Source: Chitinophagales bacterium (GTDB taxonomy: Bacteria; Bacteroidota; Bacteroidia; Chitinophagales; Chitinophagaceae). Taken from it: a stretch of DNA of 64,000 nt. The stretch covers positions 1 through 64,000 of the forward strand of contig JAFLBN010000012.1 of assembly GCA_017303395.1 (NCBI GenBank), in the 5' to 3' direction. Position 1 is the first letter of the stretch. Every line of letters begins with the position of its first letter. The notes beneath the pieces are model-generated. The model made no database searches and had not been told where the DNA came from. It saw nothing but the letters and a program-made list of their open reading frames with translations. Below, piece after piece: positions 1-9,023 of this stretch. The translations under genes and the position numbers were made by a program.

Positions 1-2018
1 GCACCTACGGTCACGTTGGCAATCACAGATTTTACAATCGGGTTCTTTTTACCTTTTGCATAGTCTATATCCAATGCCTTGTTTACACGTTCTTCCAGTT
101 GCATTAATACCTGATTGGTATATGCCTGATCTGTACCTACCGGCATATTCAAATACACATATGCAAAGTTTGGTTCGCCACTTGGGAAGAAGACTACTTT
201 AGGACTACGTATACCCATCAGTACCACAGAAAATATCAGTATACCTGTAGTAATACCCATCGTCTTCCATGGGTGTGCCAATGCAATTTTCAACCACTTT
301 GTATACCAGTTCTGGAATGCAGGCCATGTTTTGTTTTGGAAACTATGTATCCATTTTTCAAAAACAAATTTTTCCAACAGTACGAACAAATACAGGAAGA
401 TGATGAAGTTGGCAATACCCCAAGACTGTGCCATATAGAATATAGCTGCCACCGCAAGGAATATTATCATTACCACTTTGTCTTTCTTACCCCATTTGCG
501 TTTACCATCATCATTTGGTTTATGTGGTTTCATGAAGTCTACCGCAAATACCGGGTTGATGATATATGCCACCAGCAAGGATGCAAGTAGTGTAATTATC
601 AACGTAACCGGCAGGAAGAACATGAATGAACCGATAACACCTTTCCAGAATGCCAATGGGATAAATGGCATCAATGTAGTAATGGTACCTGATAATACCG
701 GCAGGAAGATTTCGCTAGTTGCAAGCTTCGCTGCTTTTTTAATATCCATCTTACCATTGTCAAATATCCTGTGTGTATTCTCTATCACCACAATGGCATC
801 ATCCACTACTATACCTAACGCAAGCAGAAAGGAGAACAACACAATCATGTTCAGCGTGAAGTCAATCGTTGGCATGAACATAAACGCTATAGCACATGAC
901 AACGGCACCGACATTGCCACAAACAAGGCATTGGTAACACCCATGAAGAACATGAGGATAACAGTAACCAATATAAAGCCAATGATGATGGTATTAATCA
1001 AATCTTCTAGCGTATGGCGTGTCTGGTCTGACTGGTCACCAGTGATTACGATGTCAAGGTCTTTAGGCAGCTCACTCGCTTTCATTTCATCTACCAGCTT
1101 CATGATATTGTCTGAAGCCTCAATCAGGTTTTCGCCTTTTGCCTTGATAATGTTAAGTGTGATAACGTTTTTGTTATCCAGACGCGCATAACTTTCCTGC
1201 TCCTCAAAATTGTCTACAACATCTGCTATGTCTTTCAGGTAAAGCGCTTTACCATATTGGTTTTTCACAATCAGGTTACCTATCTGCTCAGCGCTCTTAA
1301 ACTCGTTCCTGACTGTAAGAATTCTTTTCTGATTATTCATCGACACCTGACCCGGAGTAGATGTGATGTTCTCATACGCAACTGCATTTTCAATATCACC
1401 AAACGTGAAACCTGCCGCCGTCATACGGTACATGTCTACATTTATTTGTATTTCCCTGTCAAGCGCACCAACCATATCTACGCGCTTGATTTGCTTCATC
1501 TCTTCAATATTATCCTTTACACGGTCTGCATATTTTTTCAGCCTGTTCAGGTCGTAGTTACCGGAGATGTTTACGTAAAGTATCGGGAATTCAGAAAAGT
1601 TGATATCATTTACTTCAGGTTCATTTGGCAGATTTTGGGGCAGGTCTACTCGCGCCTTATCTACCGCATCTTTTACGTCTTGCTTAGCTTTATCTACTTC
1701 AACATCTGTATTGAATTCTATCATTACAACAGAGAAATCCTGAAACGAATTGCTCGTTACTTTCTTAACACCTGTAATGTTTTTTACCTGTTTTTCAATA
1801 GGTTTTGTTACCAGGTTCTCCATGTTTTCAGGAGATGTACCGGGATAGATGGTCTGCACAATAATCTGTGGCATCTTAATCTCCGGGAACTGCTCTTTCG
1901 GCAGGTTGTTGTACGACATCAGACCGATTAGGGTAATGATGATCGTAAGTATATATACCGCGGTACGGTTATCTATAAACCAACTCGACGGGTTGAATTT
2001 TTTGACTACGTCTTTCAT
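1..2018 (-). CDS. RND family efflux pump, inner-membrane subunit (partial)
   Basis: Proton-driven RND transporter of the AcrB/MexB (HAE) type, which exports drugs or other small molecules across both membranes together with the adaptor and TolC-like genes just upstream. About 672 N-terminal residues are visible of a family length near 1,040; the C-terminal third lies beyond the left edge. TM1 begins about residue 20, followed by the porter domain with the typical PGTSPE stretch near residue 60. TM4 carries the adjacent proton-relay aspartates D406 and D407 (GIVVDDAIVVIE). The ATG at 2016-2018 lies 35 bases after the adaptor gene, so it is the last visible member of a TetR-TolC-adaptor-pump operon. 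Substrate cannot be told from sequence. Family assignment is firm. Confidence 0.95.
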   Translation of the reverse strand, partial: MKDVVKKFNPSSWFIDNRTAVYILTIIITLIGLMSYNNLPKEQFPEIKMPQIIVQTIYPGTSPENMENLVTKPIEKQVKNITGVKKVTSNSFQDFSVVMIEFNTDVEVDKAKQDVKDAVDKARVDLPQNLPNEPEVNDINFSEFPILYVNISGNYDLNRLKKYADRVKDNIEEMKQIKRVDMVGALDREIQINVDMYRMTAAGFTFGDIENAVAYENITSTPGQVSMNNQKRILTVRNEFKSAEQIGNLIVKNQYGKALYLKDIADVVDNFEEQESYARLDNKNVITLNIIKAKGENLIEASDNIMKLVDEMKASELPKDLDIVITGDQSDQTRHTLEDLINTIIIGFILVTVILMFFMGVTNALFVAMSVPLSCAIAFMFMPTIDFTLNMIVLFSFLLALGIVVDDAIVVIENTHRIFDNGKMDIKKAAKLATSEIFLPVLSGTITTLMPFIPLAFWKGVIGSFMFFLPVTLIITLLASLLVAYIINPVFAVDFMKPHKPNDDGKRKWGKKDKVVMIIFLAVAAIFYMAQSWGIANFIIFLYLFVLLEKFVFEKWIHSFQNKTWPAFQNWYTKWLKIALAHPWKTMGITTGILIFSVVLMGIRSPKVVFFPSGEPNFAYVYLNMPVGTDQAYTNQVLMQLEERVNKALDIDYAKGKKNPIVKSVIANVTVG

Positions 2019-2053
2019 TTAAATGCTTTTTCGATTGGTGAGTATATTGTCTC

Positions 2054-3163
2054 TTATTCAACGTTAATCAGGTCGCCATTGTCAAGATCTGCATAGCCTG
2101 CAGTGATTACTCTGTCGCCTTCGTTCAAACCTTCCAGTACTTCAACCATACCGTTAGAATTGTGTCCTGTTTTTACCATTACAGCTTTAGCCTTATTACC
2201 ATCAGCTATGTACAGCAGCGCACCTTCTGCAGTGTTTTGAATAACAGATACAGGCACTACGATAGCCTTGCTGTTCTGATAATTTGCAATCTGCATTTTG
2301 CAGCTCATGTTAGGATGCAGTTTGTTATTGTTGCCCAACCTGATTTCAACCTGAAATGCACGAGACACCGGGTCAACTGCTTTTGATACATAAGTAAGCT
2401 TAGTCTTCATGGTATCTTTTGTATCAGCAAAAATCAGATTAACAGGATTACCTTCCTGTACTTTACCAAGGTAGTTTTCACCAAGATTAGCTTGTATTTT
2501 CAGTGCGTCAAAGTTTACTACACGTATGCCTGCAGGCTTCATTGCAGGATTTAGCGGATCCCCAACTTTAATATCTATCAAATCTACTGTCCCGCTAACT
2601 GGAGATATGATTTTGTACATGTTTCTTTGTGCAATTAATGCCTCTTTTTGTTTAGCAGCGGCCTCATAAGTAGCTTTTGTGGTCAAAAGATTTACCTCAG
2701 AACCTATGTTTTGGGCCCATAGTCTTTGATTTTTTTCATACACCTGTTTTGCCAAAATCAATTGTACTTCTGCAGCCTTAATTTGTTGTTCTACAGCTGC
2801 AGCTTCCAAAATCGCAAGTGTTTGACCTTTACTAACCTTTTGTCCGGTATGAACTAATATACTTTGAACAGTACCAGGTGCTTGTGGCATGGCTGTAACA
2901 CTTTGGTCACCATTAACATTTGCTTGTACCTCTACAAAAGAATTGAACTGTTGTGGCGTAGCAACCATTATAGATACCGCCGTTGCTTTACCTGGTTTGT
3001 TTTTATTTACTTCCGCTTCTAGCTTCGCAATTTTTTCGTCTAAAGAAGCACGTTCCTTTTTCAGTTTTACGAGTTCTGCATCATTCTTGCCTTTGCCATC
3101 GTCGCCACCACATGCGGCCAGAATTGTTGTAGATATAAATAATAATAAGAGTGAGCGTTTCAT
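2054..3163 (-). CDS. RND efflux periplasmic adaptor (membrane fusion protein), lipoprotein
   Basis: HlyD/AcrA-type adaptor that bridges the RND pump and the outer-membrane channel. The N-terminus is a lipoprotein signal with lipobox ILAAC (Cys18), so it is probably anchored by lipid in the inner membrane. A short coiled coil (about residues 30-58) follows. Then come the split biotinyl-lipoyl-like domain (VHTGQKVSKGQTLAILEA near residue 105), an alpha-helical hairpin (about 125-175) and the beta-barrel and membrane-proximal domains. Its 369 residues are normal for the family. It sits between the TolC gene (34-base gap) and the pump gene (35-base gap). Confidence 0.95.
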   Translation of the reverse strand: MKRSLLLLFISTTILAACGGDDGKGKNDAELVKLKKERASLDEKIAKLEAEVNKNKPGKATAVSIMVATPQQFNSFVEVQANVNGDQSVTAMPQAPGTVQSILVHTGQKVSKGQTLAILEAAAVEQQIKAAEVQLILAKQVYEKNQRLWAQNIGSEVNLLTTKATYEAAAKQKEALIAQRNMYKIISPVSGTVDLIDIKVGDPLNPAMKPAGIRVVNFDALKIQANLGENYLGKVQEGNPVNLIFADTKDTMKTKLTYVSKAVDPVSRAFQVEIRLGNNNKLHPNMSCKMQIANYQNSKAIVVPVSVIQNTAEGALLYIADGNKAKAVMVKTGHNSNGMVEVLEGLNEGDRVITAGYADLDNGDLINVE

Positions 3164-3197
3164 GTTATATATTTTGAATAAAGTGTTGATTAATTAT

Positions 3198-4553
3198 CTA
3201 TTTAAATTTTCCTAGTGCTTTTTGAATATCTGATTTCGCATTAACAACATCCAACATGGACTGGAAGTAGTCGTTTTGTGCTTTAAGCATTTCCGCTTGT
3301 GCTAATGTGACTTCACTATTACTACCTACACCAGCTTTGTATTTATTGTATGCTACATCCAGTACTGAATTTGCCAAATCGAGATTTCTCTTTTTAGTTT
3401 CAGATGCTATGATTGCGTTTTTGAGTGTTGTTTTACTCGAAGCCAAATTAAAATCAATCGCTAGTTTCAGATTCTCTAAATCGTTTTCAGATTTTTTAAC
3501 GGCATACTTTGCTTGAACAACTCTATTATGTCTTTGCAAACCATCGAAAATTGGCACTCTTAATTGTAGCCCTACTAAAGAATAAAAAATGTATTGCTCT
3601 TTAAATACGTCTGAAAAAGTGTTAGTAGAATAGGTATAAGCTGCAGTGCCAAATGCTGCAAGAGAAGGCAAACCTGAGAACTTATGTCTTTTCAGATCGT
3701 ACTTGTTCAGGTTCAGCTTAGATTCCATTAGTTTGAACTCAGTTCTGTCCTGATAATCAAAATCAGCACTCGACAACATATCGGATACTGTATTCATATT
3801 TATATCGACGGTTGTATCGGTAAGTAGAATTTGTTGTTCCATATCCATTCCCATCTGATATTTCAGTAACTGCTCAACTACTGTCATCATACCATCTATC
3901 CTTATACTATCTGATATAAGGTTATTTAACTGTACCGTGATTTTATCTACCTCTAATTTCTCTGTAAGTCCCTCCTGATATATGGCTTTCACATCATTAG
4001 CAGATGACCTAACAATCCTCATTGAATTAGTTAGTATTTTAAACTGTTGTTTTGCTATAACAAAGGCGTAATATGCTTTCTGAACATTATACCTCAATTC
4101 TTCCTCACTCATTGACACACTATGCTCATATAATTTCAGTATTGCATTTCTTGCCTGCAGGGCCACCATTACAGAACCATCGAAAAGTACTTGAGAAGCA
4201 CTTGCACTTGCAGTGGCAGAAAACTTTGGGGTAAAGGGAACTGCAACAAATGTTCCTGAAGGACCACCAATAAATTCTGCAGGTACAAATGATTGGATTG
4301 GGTTAAGATAATCATTGAACTCTCCTTTTGCACTAACCTGAGGTAGTGCAATACCTGTTATTTCCGCATTTTTCGCTTTCTGAATTTTTAGATCCAGTCT
4401 TGCATTTTTGGTTGATGCATTATGCTTCACAGCATATTTCATGGCATCTTCAAGGCTCAGTGTTACAGGCTCCTGAGATACTTCTGTTTGCCCGTACATG
4501 GCGAGTGGCAACAGGCTGAGTGCTAAAGTGGTTTTATATAATAGTCGTCTCAT
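3198..4553 (-). CDS. TolC-like outer-membrane efflux protein
   Basis: Outer-membrane channel of a tripartite efflux system (OEP family). A Sec signal peptide of about 21 residues ends near MYGQ. The mature protein is rich in long amphipathic helices, with the internal duplication typical of TolC; both repeats have Ala/Asn/Leu-rich helices, and the family stretch YNKYKAGVGSNSEVTLAQ lies in the second. Length is 451 residues. The start overlaps the TetR stop by four bases (ATGA type), so the two are probably translationally coupled. Its partners are the adaptor and RND pump downstream. Confidence 0.94.
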   Translation of the reverse strand: MRRLLYKTTLALSLLPLAMYGQTEVSQEPVTLSLEDAMKYAVKHNASTKNARLDLKIQKAKNAEITGIALPQVSAKGEFNDYLNPIQSFVPAEFIGGPSGTFVAVPFTPKFSATASASASQVLFDGSVMVALQARNAILKLYEHSVSMSEEELRYNVQKAYYAFVIAKQQFKILTNSMRIVRSSANDVKAIYQEGLTEKLEVDKITVQLNNLISDSIRIDGMMTVVEQLLKYQMGMDMEQQILLTDTTVDINMNTVSDMLSSADFDYQDRTEFKLMESKLNLNKYDLKRHKFSGLPSLAAFGTAAYTYSTNTFSDVFKEQYIFYSLVGLQLRVPIFDGLQRHNRVVQAKYAVKKSENDLENLKLAIDFNLASSKTTLKNAIIASETKKRNLDLANSVLDVAYNKYKAGVGSNSEVTLAQAEMLKAQNDYFQSMLDVVNAKSDIQKALGKFK

Positions 4554-5176
4554 AACTTGGAAACTTGCTTTACGTATTGTTCTTTATATTTCTGGTATAG
4601 TTTTTCTCCTTTGGGTGTCATAATGCCGTAGAGAAAATGTTCTGCTACTTCATGCATTACAAACTGAAAATCGTTACGGCTGTTTATCATCAGATTGGGG
4701 TGCAATACCAGCATCGATACCTCCATTCTGTACCTTGCCATAAAATCTGCATTCAGATTTTCGCGATACAAGCCATCCTTCATACCCCAGATGATGTTTT
4801 CTTTGATTGCCTCAATATCTTTTTCCAACATATTGGTTTTAAATATCTTAAAGGCTTCCGGGTAGTAGCGTTCCAGTTCCAGCATTGCTATCGGATTCAT
4901 GTTTGCCAGCATGTCATCAAACATTATCATCACCTTCACCATGCCTTCTATCGCATTTTCAGACTGGTTCATAATGCTGATACAAGTATCTGATACACTG
5001 CACTGGTACCAGGTAAGGGCTTCATTTATCACTTCGCCCTTATTGGCAAAGTGCTGGTAAAGCGTCTTTTTAGATATACCCGCCCTTCTCGCTATATCAT
5101 CCATCGTAATTGTCTTAAAGCCATACTGGCGGAACAATTCCGTGGAAGCACTGAGTATTTTATTTAATGGTTCCAT
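4550..5176 (-). CDS. TetR/AcrR family transcriptional repressor of the efflux operon
   Basis: DNA-binding repressor with an N-terminal helix-turn-helix at about residues 25-43 (TMDDIARRAGISKKTLYQHF) and a variable all-helical ligand-binding domain. Counted from the ATG at 5174-5176 it has 208 residues; an in-frame GTG at 5188 would add four, but it overlaps the -7 promoter element. It is the first gene of the efflux operon and overlaps tolC by four bases, so it probably autoregulates the whole unit. A 28-bp palindrome lies 20 bases upstream of the ATG. The inducing ligand is unknown. Confidence 0.9.
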   Translation of the reverse strand: MEPLNKILSASTELFRQYGFKTITMDDIARRAGISKKTLYQHFANKGEVINEALTWYQCSVSDTCISIMNQSENAIEGMVKVMIMFDDMLANMNPIAMLELERYYPEAFKIFKTNMLEKDIEAIKENIIWGMKDGLYRENLNADFMARYRMEVSMLVLHPNLMINSRNDFQFVMHEVAEHFLYGIMTPKGEKLYQKYKEQYVKQVSKL

Positions 5177-5187
5177 ATTAACGGGCA

Positions 5188-5195
5188 CAAAACTA
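5188..5195 (-). promoter_or_regulatory. Candidate -7 element of the efflux operon
   Basis: Minus-strand TAGTTTTG fits the Bacteroidota TAnnTTTG -7 consensus exactly and touches the 28-bp operator. The transcript would start about five bases before the ATG at 5176, so it would be nearly leaderless. No clear -33 TTG was found at the usual spacing, which lowers confidence. Confidence 0.45.
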
Positions 5196-5196
5196 T

Positions 5197-5224
5197 GGAA
5201 ACATTTTTCATAAAAAACGTTTCC
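5197..5224. promoter_or_regulatory. Palindromic operator, probable TetR-regulator site
   Basis: A 28-bp dyad whose halves agree at 12 of 14 positions: GGAAACATTTTTCA on the left, and GGAAACGTTTTTTA when the right half is read on the other strand. Size and symmetry suit TetR-family operators. It lies 20 bases upstream of the TetR ATG and directly next to a minus-strand -7 element, so a bound repressor would cover the core promoter. Binding by this TetR protein is inferred from position. Confidence 0.7.
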
Positions 5225-5357
5225 TATGTATATTTTGTATTTATAGTTAGTATCAATAAAACAAATAGTTCATTATCAGGTGGATACCTTATACCGCTTC
5301 GATGCAAGTTCTTCCTGTTTCGGTTAATAATTATTAGCTTTAGTCAAAATCTGTATT

Positions 5358-5789
5358 ATGGGATTCTTTCAGGATTTTAAAGCTTTTGCCATGCGTGGCA
5401 ATGTTATGGATCTTGCTGTCGGTGTTGTTATCGGCGGTGCTTTTGGCAAAATCGTTACCGCAATGGTAGATGATATATTGATGCCTGTCATTGGCATGGC
5501 AACAGGTGGCCAAAAATTCGATGACAAATTCATGGTATTGAAAGCTGCGAAAGATGGAGATGTATATACATCGCTTGCACAAGCAAAAGAAGCAGGTGCA
5601 AACGTATTTGCATACGGTCATTTTATACAGACAATAGTAGATTTTCTCATTATAGCTTTCTGTATATTTCTGGTAGTTCGTGCAATGGCACGTATGCAAA
5701 AAGAGAAAGAAGCTGCACCTCCTGCACCTGCAGAGCCATCATCAACAGACAAGCTGCTGATGGAAATCAGAGATGCATTAAAGAAATAA
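5358..5789 (+). CDS. mscL: Large-conductance mechanosensitive channel MscL
   Basis: Pentameric inner-membrane channel that opens under membrane tension and releases solutes after hypo-osmotic shock. The protein has the MscL layout: an N-terminal amphipathic helix (GFFQDFKAFAMRGN), a Gly/Ala/Val-rich pore helix TM1 (about residues 16-38, DLAVGVVIGGAFGKIV), a periplasmic loop, TM2 (about 82-103) and a charged C-terminal helix. Its 143 residues are typical. It is transcribed away from the TetR-led efflux operon and the two share a 180-base intergenic region. Confidence 0.97.
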   Translation: MGFFQDFKAFAMRGNVMDLAVGVVIGGAFGKIVTAMVDDILMPVIGMATGGQKFDDKFMVLKAAKDGDVYTSLAQAKEAGANVFAYGHFIQTIVDFLIIAFCIFLVVRAMARMQKEKEAAPPAPAEPSSTDKLLMEIRDALKK

Positions 5790-5866
5790 CAATCAGTTTG
5801 TTGAAAGTTTTTGTGGTATAAAAGCGATTATTTACGCATTTTTGTGCCATAGCTCGGCTTTTGTTT

Positions 5867-6628
5867 ATGGCTACAGGAAAAATATATCAGGATCTGCTTA
5901 CTATGAAACGGCAAAACCGTAGCGGCTTTGCTGTATTAATAGACCCTGATAAAGTGGCCCCTGCAGACATGATTCATCTGGCAAAACTATGCAATGATGC
6001 TGCTGTCGATTATGTATTGATGGGCGGCAGCCTTGTTGTAGCCGACAATCTTGAAGCTTGTATTCAACGTTATAAGGCTGAAAGTGACATACCTGTTATA
6101 CTGTTTCCGGGCAGCCCGGCACAGGTTACGCCTTATGCCGATGCCTTATTGTACTTGTCTCTGATATCAGGCCGTAACCCTGAACTGCTGATAGGTCAGC
6201 ACGTTGTATCTGCCCCTGCGGTAAAAGCCAGCGGACTGGAAGTGATATCTACCGGCTACATGGTGATAGATGGCGGTACACCAACTACAGTATCGTATAT
6301 GAGCCACGCCGCGCCAATACCTGCCAATAAGCCAGATATAGCACTCTGTACCGCATGGGCAGGCGAGTTGCAGGGCAAGCATATTATATACATGGATGCA
6401 GGTAGTGGTGCCAAAAACCCTATCAGTAAAGAAATGATACATACCGTAAGCAGCCGTATAGAAATACCACTCTTTGTTGGTGGTGGCATACACACACCGG
6501 AGAAAGTGTATGAAAACTGTAAAGCGGGTGCCAACATAGTAGTAGTTGGTAATGCTATAGAACGCGATCCACTGCTGATACGCGATTTGTCTCAAGCTAC
6601 AAAAGAAGCCAGAAGTACAGTAAAATAA
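5867..6628 (+). CDS. Geranylgeranylglyceryl/heptaprenylglyceryl phosphate synthase (GGGPS/PcrB family)
   Basis: TIM-barrel prenyltransferase that joins a polyprenyl diphosphate to sn-glycerol-1-phosphate, the first step of archaeal-type ether lipids. Family marks are VLIDPDK near the N-terminus (Mg-binding Asp), the central YMDAGSGAKNPIS stretch and the glycine-rich phosphate-binding loop GGGIHTPEK near the C-terminus. I chose the ATG at 5867; a TTG two codons upstream is possible. Length is 253 residues. Members are known in several Bacteroidota, where physiological role and prenyl chain length are less clear than in archaea. It stands alone, 78 bases after mscL. Confidence 0.9.
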   Translation: MATGKIYQDLLTMKRQNRSGFAVLIDPDKVAPADMIHLAKLCNDAAVDYVLMGGSLVVADNLEACIQRYKAESDIPVILFPGSPAQVTPYADALLYLSLISGRNPELLIGQHVVSAPAVKASGLEVISTGYMVIDGGTPTTVSYMSHAAPIPANKPDIALCTAWAGELQGKHIIYMDAGSGAKNPISKEMIHTVSSRIEIPLFVGGGIHTPEKVYENCKAGANIVVVGNAIERDPLLIRDLSQATKEARSTVK

Positions 6629-6674
6629 GGGATTCCCCTCCCTCCTTATTACACTCAGAAATATATTATTTGTT

Positions 6675-6718
6675 AAGCGCTTGTTAACCAGTTGTAAAGC
6701 CGGAGTTAACAAGCGCTT
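6675..6718. repeat. Perfect 14-bp inverted repeat, possible terminator or operator
   Basis: AAGCGCTTGTTAAC at 6675-6688 is repeated as its exact reverse complement at 6705-6718 around a 16-base loop. Each arm also contains two small palindromes, AAGCGCTT and GTTAAC. It lies 46 bases after the GGGPS stop and about 85 bases before the next start. It could be a terminator without a strong T-run (TTATTATTTC follows) or a binding site for a dimeric regulator of the secreted-protein gene. Confidence 0.55.
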
Positions 6719-6804
6719 ATTATTTCATTATCCCCTGTCGATACCCCCATCTTTGTGTCATCAAAAGCAAATAATTCAATCTAACAACAAAACAAACAAC
6801 GATA

Positions 6805-7353
6805 ATGAAAAAGGTAATCGCAATCATCGCACTGGCAGTAACAGGTTTCGCAGCAAAAGCACAAGTTGCTTCTACAGCTACGCAAACAGTAAACCTGAAC
6901 CTGAGCAACGCAATCGAATTGACTTTCACAGGATCTAATACTGCTACAGGTGCTGCTGTTAACCTGGCTTTCAATACAGTTAACGATTATGCAAACGGTG
7001 TTACATCATCTGCACAGGAACTGAAAGTACGTTCTAACAAAAAATTCGGTGTTACAGTAAAAACCAACAATGCAAACTTCTCATACACCGGTACTACTAC
7101 ACCGGCTCCTGTAATGCCTGTAAATGGTGTTCTGGCACTGAAAGTAAGTGCAAATGCAACTGGTGGTACTATCGCTTCTCCGTTCAGCGCATCTGCTTAC
7201 AACGATTTGTCTGCAACTGCAGCAAACCTGATAACAAATGCTAACAACGGTGGCAACCAAACTTTCAGCGTAATGTATGAAGCTACTCCAGGCTTTGCTT
7301 ACCCTGCAGGTACTTATACTGTAGATGTAGTTTATACTGCTACACAGCTTTAA
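6805..7353 (+). CDS. Small secreted beta-rich protein, function unknown
   Basis: A clear Sec signal peptide (MKKVIAIIALAVTGFAAKAQ, cleavage after AKA or AQ) is followed by about 160 residues rich in Thr, Ser, Ala, Asn and alternating hydrophobics, with no cysteine in the mature part. The pattern suggests a beta-sandwich, somewhat like fimbrial or spore-coat-U-like subunits; that comparison is by impression only. Codon use is strongly biased (AAC, CTG, GCA, GTA), as in highly expressed genes, and a strong terminator follows, so it is probably an abundant single-gene transcript. I do not recognise a named family. Confidence 0.8.
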   Translation: MKKVIAIIALAVTGFAAKAQVASTATQTVNLNLSNAIELTFTGSNTATGAAVNLAFNTVNDYANGVTSSAQELKVRSNKKFGVTVKTNNANFSYTGTTTPAPVMPVNGVLALKVSANATGGTIASPFSASAYNDLSATAANLITNANNGGNQTFSVMYEATPGFAYPAGTYTVDVVYTATQL

Positions 7354-7380
7354 TTAGTCTCTCTCTTATCCCTTATACAG

Positions 7381-7410
7381 AAGGGCCCTTTATAGGGCTC
7401 TTATTTTTTT
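7381..7410 (+). terminator. Rho-independent terminator after the secreted-protein gene
   Basis: Stem AAGGGCCC (7381-7388) pairs with GGGCTCTT (7395-7402), with one G-U pair and a TTTATA loop, followed by A and seven Ts. It lies 28 bases after the stop codon and separates the gene from rnhB. Confidence 0.85.
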
Positions 7411-7434
7411 ATATATACTTCCTATTTTTACCGG

Positions 7435-8040
7435 ATGGTAAAGGAAGGGCAGTTAAAACCATATTATCAGCAAGGTATTATCGAGGCGGGATGCGACGAA
7501 GCAGGCAGAGGATGCCTTGCTGGGCCTGTATTTGCAGCAGCCGTAATTTTGCCTGAAGGGTTTTATCATCCGTTGCTGAACGACAGCAAAAAACTGACAG
7601 AAGCCGACCGCGAAAAACTTCGACCAATAATAGAGGAACAAGCCATTGCATGGGCAGTGGCTCAAATAAGCGAAGGAGAAATAGATGAAATAAATATTCT
7701 TAAGGCATCTTTCAAAGCCATGCATACAGCTGTGGATAACCTGAAAACTAAACCCGAACTGCTATTAATTGACGGCAACAGATTCACACCTTATCTGGGC
7801 ATACCACACCAATGCATAGTTGGTGGCGATGCTAAATATGCATCGATAGCCGCCGCCAGTATCCTTGCCAAAACACACAGAGACGAATACATGTTGCAAA
7901 TTGATACAGAGTATCCACACTATGGATGGAAAGACAACAAGGGCTACGGTACTGCCAAGCATGTAGCCAAGCTGCATGAGCATGGTATGTGCAGGCATCA
8001 CCGCAAAACTTTTAAGTGGGATAAAACTGCTGTTGATTAA
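7435..8040 (+). CDS. rnhB: Ribonuclease HII
   Basis: Cleaves the RNA strand of RNA-DNA hybrids and starts removal of ribonucleotides misincorporated in DNA. The N-terminal signature [13 protein letters not shown] holds catalytic D21 and E22. LLIDGN and the later [16 protein letters not shown] region, with its DEYM aspartate, match the remaining metal ligands. The [17 protein letters not shown] substrate-binding stretch is present. Length 201 residues is normal. The gene converges with the histidine kinase gene and their last four bases overlap. Confidence 0.97.
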   Translation: MVKEGQLKPYYQQGIIEAGCDEAGRGCLAGPVFAAAVILPEGFYHPLLNDSKKLTEADREKLRPIIEEQAIAWAVAQISEGEIDEINILKASFKAMHTAVDNLKTKPELLLIDGNRFTPYLGIPHQCIVGGDAKYASIAAASILAKTHRDEYMLQIDTEYPHYGWKDNKGYGTAKHVAKLHEHGMCRHHRKTFKWDKTAVD

Positions 8041-9008
8041 GCAGAAACAGGTAGCATTATCTCGAAAATGCAGCCTGAAGGCACATTATCCATCACGGCT
8101 ATCTTACCATTGTGCTGTTTTATGATTTTTGATGTTAGGTATAAGCCCAATCCTGTACCTTTAGATTTACGGGTTTCTTCATTGCCTATACGGTAAAACT
8201 TATTGAATACCTTGCCCTTCTCAGCATCAGGTATACCGGGTCCATTATCGGCAATTTGTATTACCGCACTGTTATTTTTCAGTTGCAGGCTTATTGTTAC
8301 GGGTTTATCGGCAGGTGTATACTTTACAGCATTTTCCAGCAGGTTGTTCAACGCCATTTGCAGCAGCAGTTTGTCACCATTCAATTGACAAGTTTCTATT
8401 GTGTTTGCAATAAACCTACCAGGGTATCTTGCTGCATAGTCTTTTGTGCTGCTCTGCAACAACTCGTCCAACTGCAGCACTTCTCTTGCAGGCACATATT
8501 GCCTACCCTCCATCTGTGAAGCTATCAGCATATTGTTACACAAATCATTCAACCGATTGGCCTCCTTCACACAACGGTCTATCAGCATGGACTTTTTTTC
8601 TTCATCAAGCTGGTGCCGCTCCATGGTTTGGAGATTCAACTTCATGGCAGCAATGGGCGATTTCAGTTCGTGTGTTACAGACAACATAAAATTATTTTGT
8701 TGTCTTGATAGCCTGATGCTTCTGCGGAATGAACTATAAACAACTGCTGCACCAATTAATATTACTAAGAGGAATGTAGAGCCCTCTCCCAGATATTGCT
8801 TTTCATCTGTGTTTAGTTTAGCCTTCAGTTGCTGTATACGTGAATTATACATTTCAGGATACTGTGCACTGTCTACTTCTGTTTTCAGAATGGCTACACC
8901 CTGATTATAAATTTCAATACTTTTCCTGTTGAGGCTGAAACCCCAAAATACAAGTGCTGCTACAATGTATGTCAGCAACAATAAGTGAACAGTAGTAAAA
9001 AAACGCAT
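8037..9008 (-). CDS. Orphan membrane sensor histidine kinase
   Basis: Two-component sensor kinase. TM1 (about residues 8-26) and TM2 (about 78-92) flank a short periplasmic segment of about 50 residues. The HisKA domain has its phospho-acceptor H113 in [13 protein letters not shown]. The HATPase domain follows, with N-box [14 protein letters not shown]1 box [13 protein letters not shown] and G2 box [12 protein letters not shown]. All catalytic boxes are intact. No response regulator is in the window, so its partner is unknown. It follows gldH by 15 bases and may be cotranscribed with it. Confidence 0.92.
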   Translation of the reverse strand: MRFFTTVHLLLLTYIVAALVFWGFSLNRKSIEIYNQGVAILKTEVDSAQYPEMYNSRIQQLKAKLNTDEKQYLGEGSTFLLVILIGAAVVYSSFRRSIRLSRQQNNFMLSVTHELKSPIAAMKLNLQTMERHQLDEEKKSMLIDRCVKEANRLNDLCNNMLIASQMEGRQYVPAREVLQLDELLQSSTKDYAARYPGRFIANTIETCQLNGDKLLLQMALNNLLENAVKYTPADKPVTISLQLKNNSAVIQIADNGPGIPDAEKGKVFNKFYRIGNEETRKSKGTGLGLYLTSKIIKQHNGKIAVMDNVPSGCIFEIMLPVSA

Positions 9009-9023
9009 CGGGTATAGTTAAGT

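Noticed and set aside
478-1931. Plus-strand open frames of up to 237 residues
   Set aside because: They lie opposite the RND pump gene, whose minus-strand translation has clear family motifs.
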